DNA of 39,280 nucleotides from Bryobacteraceae bacterium (GCA_025924475.1 JAICIH010000014.1:1-39280); one strand, 5' to 3'. Positions 24,998-34,218 are shown, counted from the stretch's first letter. Numbers and translations are program-made. Notes: generated by a model from the sequence alone, not told the origin.

Positions 24998-25678
24998 ATG
25001 AAATTGGGCATTTTGTTCAAATTTCGGCGCTTACTGTTCACCGTTGCGGCATTATTTCTGCCATTTGAGTGCCGGACTCAGACGCTCTTGACCGAAGTTG
25101 ATGCCGTCAGGCCTACGTCCGTTCGATCGCTTTTAAGCGAGCCCGGCGGGCTAGAACGGGCAGCGCGGCAAGGGAAACACATTTTCGTTCACATTCACAA
25201 TTCACAATATCAGCCGTTGGACTTGCTTCGTATCTACACTCGAAGTTCATTGATTGTAATTGGCAAGTGTGTTGATCGCTGGACTTCTTGGGAATCCAAG
25301 AGCAACTTAGTAACCACTTCTTATACTATTCATGTTGACGATGTGCTGAAGGGCAACCTAACAAAGCAGCCTTTGGTCCTTACTGTTCACGGTGGAGTCA
25401 TTGCATTTTCGGATGTCGCAGTCGCAGAAGTGGAATCCACTGAATATTCCAGTCTGACGCTTGGATCGGAACGGATTTTTTTCCTTGCGGAAGGCAGCAA
25501 CGGCATGAGTCTTGTCAACGGTATCGAGGGCTTATTTTCGTTTGATTTATCAACGGGAAGAATACTCTCAATGTCAGCGTATGACAAATACCCGCACCGA
25601 TTGGCTATTCAAGAATTTGGCCAGTTATCGTCATTTGTGCCCATGTTGGCGCAATTAAGACAAGATGCGGCAAAGTAG
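24998..25678 (+). CDS. Secreted protein of unknown function in the inserted segment
   Basis: 226 residues with a signal peptide (LLFTVAALFLPFECRTQ). A GGGGA site upstream of the ATG at 24998 supports the start. The middle part has SSLIVIGKCVDRWTSWESKS and TTSYTIHVDDVLKGNLTKQPLVLTVHGG, with alternating beta-strand character; the pattern resembles secreted proteins whose function is unassigned. No catalytic motif recognised. It follows the broken protease by 24 bp, so both were likely transcribed together. Base composition is A+T-richer than the flanking operons. Confidence 0.7.
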   Translation: MKLGILFKFRRLLFTVAALFLPFECRTQTLLTEVDAVRPTSVRSLLSEPGGLERAARQGKHIFVHIHNSQYQPLDLLRIYTRSSLIVIGKCVDRWTSWESKSNLVTTSYTIHVDDVLKGNLTKQPLVLTVHGGVIAFSDVAVAEVESTEYSSLTLGSERIFFLAEGSNGMSLVNGIEGLFSFDLSTGRILSMSAYDKYPHRLAIQEFGQLSSFVPMLAQLRQDAAK

Positions 25679-25725
25679 CTCCGCAGCGGAATGGCGTTGT
25701 CGCTGGGCACAATCACACGCTGCAC

Positions 25726-25812
25726 CTTCCGGCTACCGGCCGGACAAGAATCCAAGACGCAAGCCCAGTCGCTGCCGATTAGTCCAAACGACTGTCGTAT
25801 CGAACCAAGGTG
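25726..25812. repeat. 87-bp direct repeat, right copy (boundary of an inserted segment)
   Basis: Partner of 21594-21680. It forms the 3' end of the VOC gene (stop at 25733-25735 on the minus strand). On the plus strand it still reads LPATGRTRIQDASPVAAD and a stop, the same tail as the MFS gene with one residue changed. Both copies thus keep both gene ends. Confidence 0.85.
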
Positions 25813-26590
25813 AGGCGTTCGCGGCTGTAGGCCCGCTGGCGGATTTCAGCAAGAACGCGCAGGGCCCTTCGCCGAATTTTGCAATACGCTCTGTCAACCA
25901 GGAATCGCCTCCCGCCGCTTGCGCCAGCACGATAGGCGTCCCCGCAAACCAGGCCAGATCCGCGCCGAACTGCGCGTTGTGCTCTTTCTTGGGGGTTGGT
26001 AGCTGAAAGGTGTTTCTGTAGAGAGCGATCGCTGCCTCGAGATCACGTACGCCAATCACGACTTCGCCGATGCCGGATGCGCGATCCGTCGTCGGTTTGC
26101 CCTGGGGATAGACGCGCTTGTCGCGCGGTGTCAAATCCCGGATCAGAAATGGAAAAAATGTACCGCGTATACCTGTGCCGATATTCGAGATTTTCCACTC
26201 GAGCCGCGTGCCATCCGGCCGCGTGCGCCCGCCGCGCTGCGGAGGTTTGCCGGCCAGCACAATCGAGGAGCCCGCCCGAATCGCAAAAGCGCACGGCCCT
26301 GCGTTGCCCTCGAGGAATTTGCGCCATTCATGCGCGGCAACGGCGCTCGGATCTGCTTGCGCTTGAATGCCCATGAGCTCGATGTACGATCCGTCCGGAA
26401 AACTGGTCAGCGCCATCTCGGTGGCGTGGTTTGCATGGCGACCGCCGTATTCGGTGGGGAAACCCGTCGCCGTCGTGAACGCTGTCCGTAGCGCTTCGAG
26501 CTTTGCGCCCGCCACTGTCACATGGTCGATCTTCAAGTCCGCTGCGCAAACGGGCAAGATCGTAAGCAGCAGAATGCTGGAATAGCGCAT
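25733..26590 (-). CDS. Secreted VOC-family (glyoxalase-like) protein
   Basis: 285 residues from the ATG at 26590, with AAGG just before it. A TTG five codons upstream overlaps the receptor stop. Signal peptide SSILLLTILPVCA. Two glyoxalase-like modules: LKIDHVTVAGAKLEALRTAF with YIELMGIQ (about 20-90), and GIGEVVIGVRDLEAAIALYR (about 175) with a later strand. Such paired beta-alpha-beta modules bind metals or small ligands; the actual role is not known. It begins 4 bp after the stop of the TonB receptor, so both are one transcript. The last 26 codons lie in the direct repeat. Confidence 0.85.
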   Translation of the reverse strand: MRYSSILLLTILPVCAADLKIDHVTVAGAKLEALRTAFTTATGFPTEYGGRHANHATEMALTSFPDGSYIELMGIQAQADPSAVAAHEWRKFLEGNAGPCAFAIRAGSSIVLAGKPPQRGGRTRPDGTRLEWKISNIGTGIRGTFFPFLIRDLTPRDKRVYPQGKPTTDRASGIGEVVIGVRDLEAAIALYRNTFQLPTPKKEHNAQFGADLAWFAGTPIVLAQAAGGDSWLTERIAKFGEGPCAFLLKSASGPTAANASPWFDTTVVWTNRQRLGLRLGFLSGR

Positions 26591-26594
26591 GCCC

Positions 26595-29549
26595 TTAGAA
26601 CACAATTTTCGCGGCCAATTGCAGAATACGCGGATCGGCCGCGGCGCTGCCGGGCGCCGGAGTGAGCGCGTTGTTCAAGGGAACAAACAGCGCGCCCGTG
26701 TAGTTGTATTGCGTAGTCCGGAGGGAAACGAAATTCACGCGGTTCGTGACGTTGAACGCTTCGCCGATAAGCTGCAGCCGTACACGCTCAGTCGCCAACG
26801 GGAAAAAGCGCGAGACCCGCACATCGTCATTCAGGAAATTCGGGCCGCGCAGCGCGTTGCGGCCTTGTCCAGGTGTGCGATCGTTGCGCAGATTGCCATC
26901 ATTGTTGATATCGGAGCTGGAGCCGATCGTCGAGTTATACGGTCGGCCGCTCTGCAGAGCCGCTATCGTCGAAACTTGCCAACCGTTCGCGACCGCCCGC
27001 AGAAATCGATTGGCGCTTTTCGGCACATAGTTGATATCCCAAACACCGGAGAATAAGAAACGCAGCCGGACGTCGGCATTAGCGTCGCCGCGATCGAGAT
27101 TCGGCAGCAAATTATTCTGCACGATCTTCGCGTCGTCCGTCCCGAAGACGACCGCGGTGGCGTCCGGATCGTCATCGATGGCGTGTGACCAGGTGAGCGA
27201 GCTCTGAACTTGAAAACCGCTAGAGAAGCGCCGGGTGAACTGGACGAATGCTCCGTGATAGGTCGAATCCGCGCCACTATCGGCAAGCCAGATCCGTCCA
27301 TAGTTCGGATTGGGCCGGAAAGTGGAATGACGATAGAACGTGAACTCACCTCCAGCTTGAATCGGCGCGGTCATTGGCAGCACCGGGAACAGATTGATAT
27401 CGCGCGTGCGCGGCAGATGCACGCCCTTGACGCCGAGATACCCCACCGTGATCGAGCTGCGAGCGCCGAATTGACGCTCGAAGCTGAGATTCCATTGCTG
27501 CGTGCGCGGATTGCGGAAGTCGTTAGAAAAGACAAACAAACTGGGAGTGCGATTGGCAGTGGGAATGTCGGCCAGCAGATTCGGATAGGTTACCGGGATC
27601 GCCGCCCCGTTAAAGGTGAACGATTGCACCTGGATGCCGTTCTGCGTAAAGGCCGTGCCGGTGAAGATCGACGGCGTGACCGCATAGAAAATTCCATAGC
27701 CGCCGCGAATCACGGTCTTGTTTCCCTCGCCAGGGGAATAGGCAAAGCCGAAACGCGGCGAAATATCGGTTGGATCGATGTGAATGCGATTAGTGCGAAT
27801 GTTCAGCGCGGCGAGCGAGGGGTCCGGATTCAGAACCGGCGGTTGTGTGTAGTCGAAGTAGTCGTAGCGCAAGCCGTAGTTGATCGTGAGGCTGCGCGAT
27901 ACTCGCCAGCTATCCTCGGCGAAAAACGCGTATTCGTTTACGTTCGGGTAGACGGTCGCTCCGGTGGTATTCGGTCCGGCAAACGCCTGTGTGAATGACG
28001 CAGGGATCTTGTTGGCGTAGTTGGCGTAGCTGGTAAACAAATAGGAACCGCCAAAATTTCCCGGAAAGAAGTTGGCGATCTGCTGGAAAATCATATCCGC
28101 GCCAAACTTCATGGAATGGGCTCCCTTGGCGAGCGAAAGCGTCACCGTCGGTTGCAGCGTATCGATATTGGCGGAACGCGGGCTGAAGCTGTTTCTGCCA
28201 AAAAGAATTGCGTTCGTGCCATTCTGCTGAACGATCGTTTCAGGAGTGTCTGAATTGGCGAATCCCGGTTCGTAATCACGGGTGTAGAAAAAGCGGCCTT
28301 CGAGGACCATGTTGGCGCTGAGGGCGTTGGTATAAATGGTGCCTGCATTATCGGTGGATACGTTGCTGTTGCCGGTATGGCCCATCGCGCTGGTCGGGCC
28401 GGAATTCTCGTAATTGACTCCCTGAAACCGGTTGGCGTTGTAGCGAAACGTGACGTGCTGATTATCCGTGAGATTCCAATCCACTTTGCCCAGATATACG
28501 TTGTTATTCAGGCTGTTCGCATAAGACACGAAATATTGCTGTAAGGAAGCAAGCGCCGCCTGGCCCGCGGCATCGTTGGTTGCAGGCAAGACTCCCGGCG
28601 CAACGGTATTGGGAGTCGTGTTGCGCTGGCCGTCGTAGCTGAAAAAAAAGAACAGCCTGTCGCGAACAACCGGCCCGCCGGCGCTGCCGCCGAATTGGTT
28701 GTAATGATAGGCGCGTTTGGGCCGGCCGAGTGCGTTGTTGTCCCAGCTATTGGCGTTCAGCGCCTTGTCGCGGTAAAACTCGAACGCGTCGCCATGAAAA
28801 TCGTTCGTGCCGGATTTGGTGATGGTATTGATAACGCCCCCGCCCGCGCGTCCGATCTCGGCGGCGTAGTTGTTGGTGTTGACCTGAAATTCCTGAACCG
28901 CGTCTTCGCTGAACGAATAAGGACTGCGGCCGGTACCTGCGCGGCCGGTCGACTGGCCATAGAAAGTGTTATTGGCATCCGAGCCATCGATCAGCAGGCT
29001 ATTGGACGTCCCGCGCTGCCCGCCGAAGGAGATGTCGCCCGTGCGCGTGGGGTCGCGCGTCACGCCGGGCGTAAGAAGGGTGAAATCCAGAAAATTACGG
29101 CCGTTAATGGGCAGATTCTGCACTTGATGCGACGAAATGGCCGTGCTGGTGCTCGAGCGGCTGGTCTCGATAACCGGCGCTTCGCTCGTTACGCTGACGG
29201 TCTCGCTCGATGTGCCAATCTCCAGTTGAAGATTCATCGTGGCGACAGCGCCGACCGTCAGGTTGAGGCTTTTTTGCTCGGCGGTTTTGAAGCCGGCCAT
29301 CTCGACTTTGAGATCGTACGAGCCAACCGGCAGATTGCCCAAACTGTAGAGCCCCGCAGCGGTGCTGGTCGCTTGCCGAGTGAAATTCGTGCCGGTATTA
29401 GTGGCAGTAACTTTCGCGCCCGCTACGACCGCGCCCGAAGGATCCGTAATGGTTCCGTTTACGCCGGTGGTGCCGACTTCGGACTGGGCAAAAAGTTCCA
29501 CGCCTGCCAAACATACAGCGAGAAGAAGAGATTTTGACCCGGGATGCAT
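26595..29549 (-). CDS. Oar-like TonB-dependent receptor with N-terminal carboxypeptidase-regulatory domain
   Basis: 984 residues, signal peptide (SLLLAVCLAGVELFAQ). Residues about 27-110 form the CarbopepD-reg/Ig-like domain (GVNGTITDPSGAVVAGAKVTATN, LPVGSYDLKVEMAGF), then the plug (about 120-240, VQNLPINGRNFLDFTLLTPGV, QRGTSNSLLIDGSDANN), then the beta-barrel, ending in aromatic-rich strands with terminal Phe (AAKIVF). This OmpA/Oar-like type is very abundant in Acidobacteriota and imports oligosaccharides or other large ligands with energy from TonB. No SusD partner or glycoside hydrolase is adjacent, so the ligand is open. Operon with the VOC protein. Confidence 0.95.
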   Translation of the reverse strand: MHPGSKSLLLAVCLAGVELFAQSEVGTTGVNGTITDPSGAVVAGAKVTATNTGTNFTRQATSTAAGLYSLGNLPVGSYDLKVEMAGFKTAEQKSLNLTVGAVATMNLQLEIGTSSETVSVTSEAPVIETSRSSTSTAISSHQVQNLPINGRNFLDFTLLTPGVTRDPTRTGDISFGGQRGTSNSLLIDGSDANNTFYGQSTGRAGTGRSPYSFSEDAVQEFQVNTNNYAAEIGRAGGGVINTITKSGTNDFHGDAFEFYRDKALNANSWDNNALGRPKRAYHYNQFGGSAGGPVVRDRLFFFFSYDGQRNTTPNTVAPGVLPATNDAAGQAALASLQQYFVSYANSLNNNVYLGKVDWNLTDNQHVTFRYNANRFQGVNYENSGPTSAMGHTGNSNVSTDNAGTIYTNALSANMVLEGRFFYTRDYEPGFANSDTPETIVQQNGTNAILFGRNSFSPRSANIDTLQPTVTLSLAKGAHSMKFGADMIFQQIANFFPGNFGGSYLFTSYANYANKIPASFTQAFAGPNTTGATVYPNVNEYAFFAEDSWRVSRSLTINYGLRYDYFDYTQPPVLNPDPSLAALNIRTNRIHIDPTDISPRFGFAYSPGEGNKTVIRGGYGIFYAVTPSIFTGTAFTQNGIQVQSFTFNGAAIPVTYPNLLADIPTANRTPSLFVFSNDFRNPRTQQWNLSFERQFGARSSITVGYLGVKGVHLPRTRDINLFPVLPMTAPIQAGGEFTFYRHSTFRPNPNYGRIWLADSGADSTYHGAFVQFTRRFSSGFQVQSSLTWSHAIDDDPDATAVVFGTDDAKIVQNNLLPNLDRGDANADVRLRFLFSGVWDINYVPKSANRFLRAVANGWQVSTIAALQSGRPYNSTIGSSSDINNDGNLRNDRTPGQGRNALRGPNFLNDDVRVSRFFPLATERVRLQLIGEAFNVTNRVNFVSLRTTQYNYTGALFVPLNNALTPAPGSAAADPRILQLAAKIVF

Positions 29550-29603
29550 AATCCAGGATAGATCGGGATAGGTGTCAAACGGGTGATCAACCTTGAGCGC
29601 ATT

Positions 29604-30053
29604 TCATCGAGAGACGACGGCTTCCGGCGCCACGGCCGTTATCTCCGAGTAGCGGGCGAAATCCTTGACGTTGAAGGTAAGGACATGCGAGACGTTATGA
29701 ACAGGCATCGCCGCGACTAGCCGGGCATCGTAGACCTGTACTCCGGAGACGGAGTGCAGGACTATTAGCTTCCGCCATTCGCGATGCACAGCACTGTTTT
29801 CTTCGAGTAAGCGAAATTGTCCTTCCACCAGGCGTGCGCGACGCTCGACTTCTGAGATGGTGAGCCCGTAACCATTACGGTCCGGAGGCCGCGTACATGT
29901 GCTCCAGAATTCGGCAAGATTCTGCGATGTATAGCAAAGGTCATCGCCACGGACCCATAGCTGGGCTACAACGGATTGAAGGAGCGGATAGTCACGGTTA
30001 TCTGGCTTAACAAACCGAAGGAGAATGTTGGTATCAACCAGGTACGCCGTCAC
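29604..30053 (-). CDS. PIN-domain toxin (VapC-like ribonuclease)
   Basis: 149 residues. The acidic residues of the PIN active site are all visible: Asp7 (YLVDTNILLR), Glu48 (NLAEFW), Asp109 (VYDARLVAAM) and Asp131 (FNVKDF). The family cleaves RNA, often tRNA or rRNA. The gene begins with GTG directly after the TGA of the antitoxin gene (TGA GTG), the usual coupled order antitoxin then toxin. It looks intact. Confidence 0.88.
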   Translation of the reverse strand: MTAYLVDTNILLRFVKPDNRDYPLLQSVVAQLWVRGDDLCYTSQNLAEFWSTCTRPPDRNGYGLTISEVERRARLVEGQFRLLEENSAVHREWRKLIVLHSVSGVQVYDARLVAAMPVHNVSHVLTFNVKDFARYSEITAVAPEAVVSR

Positions 30054-30350
30054 TCAACGGCGGTCCTCGTAAAATGTTTCCCGTCCAAAGCCACTTGTAG
30101 GTAAAAGGGGAAGCTTTTCCGATCCTTCCGCCATTGCGATCAAAAAGTCTTCGATTTGCCGCGCGGACCTGGATTGAGATCCAGATGAATTCGGCCGAGC
30201 CTGCTCGATCAGATTTTGTACGTAGACTTCTACGGGCACGCCGAGTTCCTGTGCTTGCGCGACGACTTCGTCCGGGATAGTGACAGCGATCTGCATAGGA
30301 TCAACCAGCGGATACATTCCAATTTTAAGCCATTGCTCTAAACCGTACAT
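30054..30350 (-). CDS. VapB-like antitoxin
   Basis: 98 residues from the ATG at 30350, with AGGGGAG a few bases upstream, the best ribosome site here. Another ATG at 30296 (MQIAVTIPDEVVAQAQEL) starts right at the recognisable antitoxin core and is possible but has no ribosome site. The core IAVTIPDEVVAQAQELGVPVEVYVQNLIEQ looks like a ribbon-helix-helix or short helical DNA-binding part; the C-terminal acidic tail would wrap the toxin. It lies immediately upstream of the PIN toxin. Partner by position. Confidence 0.75.
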   Translation of the reverse strand: MYGLEQWLKIGMYPLVDPMQIAVTIPDEVVAQAQELGVPVEVYVQNLIEQARPNSSGSQSRSARQIEDFLIAMAEGSEKLPLLPTSGFGRETFYEDRR

Positions 30351-30539
30351 GCACTCCCCTGCCGGCTGCAACCGTCACCCGTAATCTGCCGATCGGCAAC
30401 ATGCTGCCGTTCGTACACCGCACTCTCGTAAGATCGCGAGTATCGTTGCCGGTGTTTACAGAAATTTCACAACTTCGATAGCAGGATCCTGCCACCAGCA
30501 TCGGGTTCGCGCACTCAGTACCGCCGAAGGAGAGTTGCT

Positions 30540-31940
30540 ATGTACAAAGGATCGGCGATGCTCGTTGGCGGGTGCGTGATCGCGCTTGGCCTGGGTTTTC
30601 TTGCAGTGCGCTCCGAACGATCGGTATATGCGGATGGAGACTCCGATCGAGATGACGCTCAGGCCGCCGCCGCAGTGAAGAGCGCGAAGCGGATGATTGC
30701 GGAAGGACGGCAAACCTTCCGTTTCGATACCTTCGGCGATGAAGCCTTCTGGGGTGACACGCTGAAACTTCATGAGGCAATCAAGGGCGTGAAATTCGGC
30801 GGTGTGGGACCCGGTTTGAGTCCTCGTAACGCTCTCGCTCTCGGCTTAAAAGTGGATATCGATGCTTTGTTGGGCGATCCGGATAACCGATCGATGCGCG
30901 GCGGAAACGAAACGCGGATCGAGCGCGGCCGTATGGCCCTGAGTCAGTTGGATTTGGATGATAGCGCAACGACGCTTGCCTTGCTCCGCGCGAATGCTGT
31001 GGTGGGACTGACTGGTTTCTTCCATCCCTCCGGAGAACTTCGCTCGATTGGAATTCAGTGCGCTCTCTGTCACTCCACCGTCGACGATGCCGTAGCGCCC
31101 GGTATCGGTCGTAGATTGGATGGCAGGGCAAATCGAGACCTGAACGTCGGTGCGATCGTCGCGTTGGCTCCGAATTTAACTCCGTTCTCGGATCTGCTTC
31201 ATGTGGATGTCGCAGCCGTTCAAAAAACGCTCTTAGCTTGGGGTCCGGGAAAATTCGATGCGGAGCTGATACTCGACGGCAAGGGCTTTCGCCCCGACGG
31301 CAAATCGGCGGCCACTCTGATTCCACCCGCTTTCGGCTTGGCTGGAGTTAATTTGCATACCTGGACGGGATGGGGTTCCATACCGCACTGGAACGCATTT
31401 GTGGCGAATCTGGAAATGCACGGTAAGGGCCGCTTCTTCGATCCCCGGCTCAACAATCCGGATCAGTTTCCTATCGCGGCAGCGAACGGCTTTGGCGATC
31501 TTCCGCACATCGACCCGGATGACGACCGGATCACCAAGAAGCTTCCGGCGCTCCATCTCTACCAACTCTCGCTGTCCGCGCCGAAACCACAAGCTGGCAA
31601 AGACTTCGATCCCGCCGCGGCCAAACGGGGCGACGATCTGTTCAGTGGAAAGGCGAAGTGCAACAACTGTCACGTGGAGCCGCTCTGGACCGAGCCGGGC
31701 TGGAACCTGCATACTCCGGACGAGATCTGCATCGATTCCTTCCAGGCCGACCGGGCTCCCGATCACCGCTACCGCACCGCGCCTTTGGCCGGATTATTCA
31801 CGCACCAAAAGGGAGGATTCTTCCATGATGGACGGTTTCCAACGTTGAACGACGTTGTGAACCACTACAATAGCTGCTTCAGCCTGGGCTTGACGGACCA
31901 GGAGAAGAACGACTTGGTTCAATACCTGCTTTCGCTCTAA
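30540..31940 (+). CDS. Secreted diheme c-type cytochrome (MauG/peroxidase-like C-terminal half)
   Basis: 466 residues. Signal or anchor helix (VGGCVIALGLGFLAV). Two CxxCH haem sites: CALCH (174-178) and CNNCH (374-378). The C-terminal part YRTAPLAGLFTHQKGGFFHDGRFPTLNDVVNHYN with LTDQEKNDLVQYLLSL matches di-haem peroxidase/MauG-like cytochromes, but the N-terminal half is unusual and long. A GAAGGAGAG ribosome site precedes the ATG at ideal spacing. It is a periplasmic electron-transfer or oxidising enzyme; substrate unknown. Upstream of the RelA/SpoT gene by about 70 bp. Confidence 0.85.
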   Translation: MYKGSAMLVGGCVIALGLGFLAVRSERSVYADGDSDRDDAQAAAAVKSAKRMIAEGRQTFRFDTFGDEAFWGDTLKLHEAIKGVKFGGVGPGLSPRNALALGLKVDIDALLGDPDNRSMRGGNETRIERGRMALSQLDLDDSATTLALLRANAVVGLTGFFHPSGELRSIGIQCALCHSTVDDAVAPGIGRRLDGRANRDLNVGAIVALAPNLTPFSDLLHVDVAAVQKTLLAWGPGKFDAELILDGKGFRPDGKSAATLIPPAFGLAGVNLHTWTGWGSIPHWNAFVANLEMHGKGRFFDPRLNNPDQFPIAAANGFGDLPHIDPDDDRITKKLPALHLYQLSLSAPKPQAGKDFDPAAAKRGDDLFSGKAKCNNCHVEPLWTEPGWNLHTPDEICIDSFQADRAPDHRYRTAPLAGLFTHQKGGFFHDGRFPTLNDVVNHYNSCFSLGLTDQEKNDLVQYLLSL

Positions 31941-32007
31941 CTCCCCGGCAGCGTTCTATGCAGAGGATCCAGGCGAGTATGTTGAGCGACACTAGTAGTA
32001 GCCCCGA

Positions 32008-34209
32008 ATGTCAACCGGTGTCCTGGAACTTCCGCAAGTGGAGGAGCTGTACCGCAGCCTGGAGGACAAGGTCCGTGCGCTTCGCCCCAAGGAGGACCTC
32101 ACCAAGCTCGAAGAGGCGTGCCGTTTCGCTGCCGAGCGGCACAAGAGCCAAACGCGGAAATCGGGTGAGCCGTACATCATGCATCCGCTGGCGGTGGCGC
32201 ACATCCTGGCGGATATGCAGATGGACTTGGTCTGCATCGAGACTGGACTGCTTCACGATGTGGTCGAAGACACCGGCTCCAGGCTGGACGAGGTGCGCGA
32301 GAAGTTCGGCGACGACGTGGCGCGCTGCGTAGACGGCGTAACGAAACTGAGCAAAATCAGTTTCGCAAATCGCGATGACCGGCAGGCCGAAAGCCTGCGC
32401 AAGATGCTGCTGGCAATGACCACCGATATCCGCGTAATTATCGTCAAACTGGCGGATCGCGTGCACAACATGCGAACGCTCGACGCTCTGCCGCCCGACC
32501 GGCAGCAGGCGATCGCGCAGGAAACGATCGACATCTACGCGCCCATTGCGCACCGGCTGGGTATGGGCAAAATGCGCGGCGAACTGGAAGACTTGGCATT
32601 CCAGGCCCTGCAGCCCGAAGCGGCAGCCGACCTGATGCGCGAAATAGACGCCAAGCACGCGCAGCACGAAGAGCTGCTGCAAAGCCTGCAGACACAGATC
32701 GAACAGAAGCTGCAGCGCGAAAATATTCCGGCGCGTGTCCAGGGCCGGGTGAAGCGGGCGTATTCGGTGTATCTGAAGCTGAAGCGGCAGCGCATCACGC
32801 TCGATCAGGTCTACGATGTGCTGGCCGTGCGCATCATCACGGATTCGGTGAAGAATTGCTATGCGGCGCTCGGAGTCATCCATAACGATTGGCGGCCGAT
32901 TCCGGGACGCATCAAGGATTTCATCGCCATGCCGCGACCGAATCTATATCAATCGCTGCACACTTCGGTGATCGGGCCCGGCGGTGTGACTTTCGAGGTG
33001 CAGATCCGTACCGAGGAGATGCACAGGCTGGCCGAAGAAGGCATCGCGGCGCACTGGAAATACAAGGAAGGCAGTAAGGGTCCGGGCGAGGAAGATCAGC
33101 GCATCGCGTGGCTGCGCCAACTTGTCGAGTGGCAGCGCGAGATGAGCGACTCGGGAGATTTTTTCTCGACACTCAAAGTCGACCTTTACTCGGAAGAGGT
33201 TTATACATTCACACCGCGCGGACGCGTGATTGTCCTGCCGCGTGATGCGACGCCGATCGATTTTGCCTACGCGATCCATAGCGACGTGGGCAACACCTGC
33301 GTCGGTGCGCGCGTGAACGGCTCCATGCGGCCGCTCAAAACCACTCTGCGCAACGGAGACGTGGTGGAGATTCTCACACAGGCGGGCCATCAGCCCAGCC
33401 GGGACTGGCTGGCCGTGGTGAAGACCGCGCGCGCGCGAAACAAGATCCGGCACGTGATCAACGCCGTGGAGCGCGCGAAGGCGGTCGAGATCGGCCAGAA
33501 ATCGCTCGAGAAAGAAGCGCGCCGTCGCGGTGTGAGCCTCGGGCGCATTTCCAACGATGATTTGGCCTCCGTAGCCAGCGAATACGGCGTCAGCAAGACG
33601 GAGGATTTGTACGCCGCGCTCGGCTTCGGCAGATTCTCGGCGCGGCAGGTTCTGCAGAAAGTCGCTCCGGAAGCGCCCACTCCGCTCGAAGCCCCTGAAC
33701 CGCCGCCGCTGCCCCCGAAAATACCCGGGGCACCCGCTCCCGACGGCGATCTGACGATCCATGTGAAAGGCGCCGACGATGTGCTCGTGTATCGCGCCAA
33801 ATGCTGCAATCCCGTGCGCGGCGAGCAGATCGTCGGTTATATCACGCGTGGCAAGGGCGTGGCGGTCCATTCCGCGCAGTGTCCCAACGTGCAAAACCTT
33901 ATGTATGAGCCGGAGCGCAAGATCGCCGTGGAATGGGCCCGCAGCGCGAACGATCCCCTGCCTGTGAAAGTGGTGATTTATACCGACGACCGTCCCGGGA
34001 TTTTGCATCAGCTCACTTCGATTCTGAGCGCCGAATCGAGCAACATCCGGACGCTCGAAGCGCGCGGCGATGAGAAGCGCACCGATAACAGCGCGGTCAT
34101 CGATATTACGATGGACGTGCGGGATAAAAAACAGCTCGAACGCGTGATCACGGGTTTTCGCCGGATTCCCGGTGTGCGCGATATCGAGCGCGCGCAGAAT
34201 GTGTCTTAA
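32008..34209 (+). CDS. rsh: Bifunctional (p)ppGpp synthetase/hydrolase (RelA/SpoT homologue)
   Basis: 733 residues, the usual size of long RSH enzymes. It controls the stringent response. HD hydrolase domain (about 30-190): RKSGEPYIMHPLAVAHILADM and LLHDVVEDT, with conserved His and Asp intact, then RVHNMRT. Synthetase domain (about 235-350): VYDVLAVRIIT, DFIAMPRPNLYQSLHTSVIG, VQIRTEEMHRLAEEGIAAHWKYKE. TGS domain (about 392-455): VYTFTPRGRVIVLPRDATPIDFAYAIH. A CC/RIS-type region with CCNPV (about 599), and a C-terminal ACT domain (about 655-730). Both activities look competent. There is a Pro-rich linker near 560-575. Confidence 0.97.
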   Translation: MSTGVLELPQVEELYRSLEDKVRALRPKEDLTKLEEACRFAAERHKSQTRKSGEPYIMHPLAVAHILADMQMDLVCIETGLLHDVVEDTGSRLDEVREKFGDDVARCVDGVTKLSKISFANRDDRQAESLRKMLLAMTTDIRVIIVKLADRVHNMRTLDALPPDRQQAIAQETIDIYAPIAHRLGMGKMRGELEDLAFQALQPEAAADLMREIDAKHAQHEELLQSLQTQIEQKLQRENIPARVQGRVKRAYSVYLKLKRQRITLDQVYDVLAVRIITDSVKNCYAALGVIHNDWRPIPGRIKDFIAMPRPNLYQSLHTSVIGPGGVTFEVQIRTEEMHRLAEEGIAAHWKYKEGSKGPGEEDQRIAWLRQLVEWQREMSDSGDFFSTLKVDLYSEEVYTFTPRGRVIVLPRDATPIDFAYAIHSDVGNTCVGARVNGSMRPLKTTLRNGDVVEILTQAGHQPSRDWLAVVKTARARNKIRHVINAVERAKAVEIGQKSLEKEARRRGVSLGRISNDDLASVASEYGVSKTEDLYAALGFGRFSARQVLQKVAPEAPTPLEAPEPPPLPPKIPGAPAPDGDLTIHVKGADDVLVYRAKCCNPVRGEQIVGYITRGKGVAVHSAQCPNVQNLMYEPERKIAVEWARSANDPLPVKVVIYTDDRPGILHQLTSILSAESSNIRTLEARGDEKRTDNSAVIDITMDVRDKKQLERVITGFRRIPGVRDIERAQNVS

Positions 34210-34218
34210 AGAGCGGGA

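Noticed and set aside
21681..25725. Integrase, transposase or tRNA target for the inserted segment
   Set aside because: I read the segment in both directions and found no recombinase-like motif and no tRNA gene at either repeat.
28695..29537. Plus-strand frame antisense to the TonB receptor (also 27210-27998)
   Set aside because: Ala/Arg/Gly-rich shadow of a clear receptor gene.
32944..34008. Long open frame antisense to the RelA/SpoT gene (also 32011-32883)
   Set aside because: His/Arg-rich translation with no domain, fully inside a well-conserved gene on the other strand.
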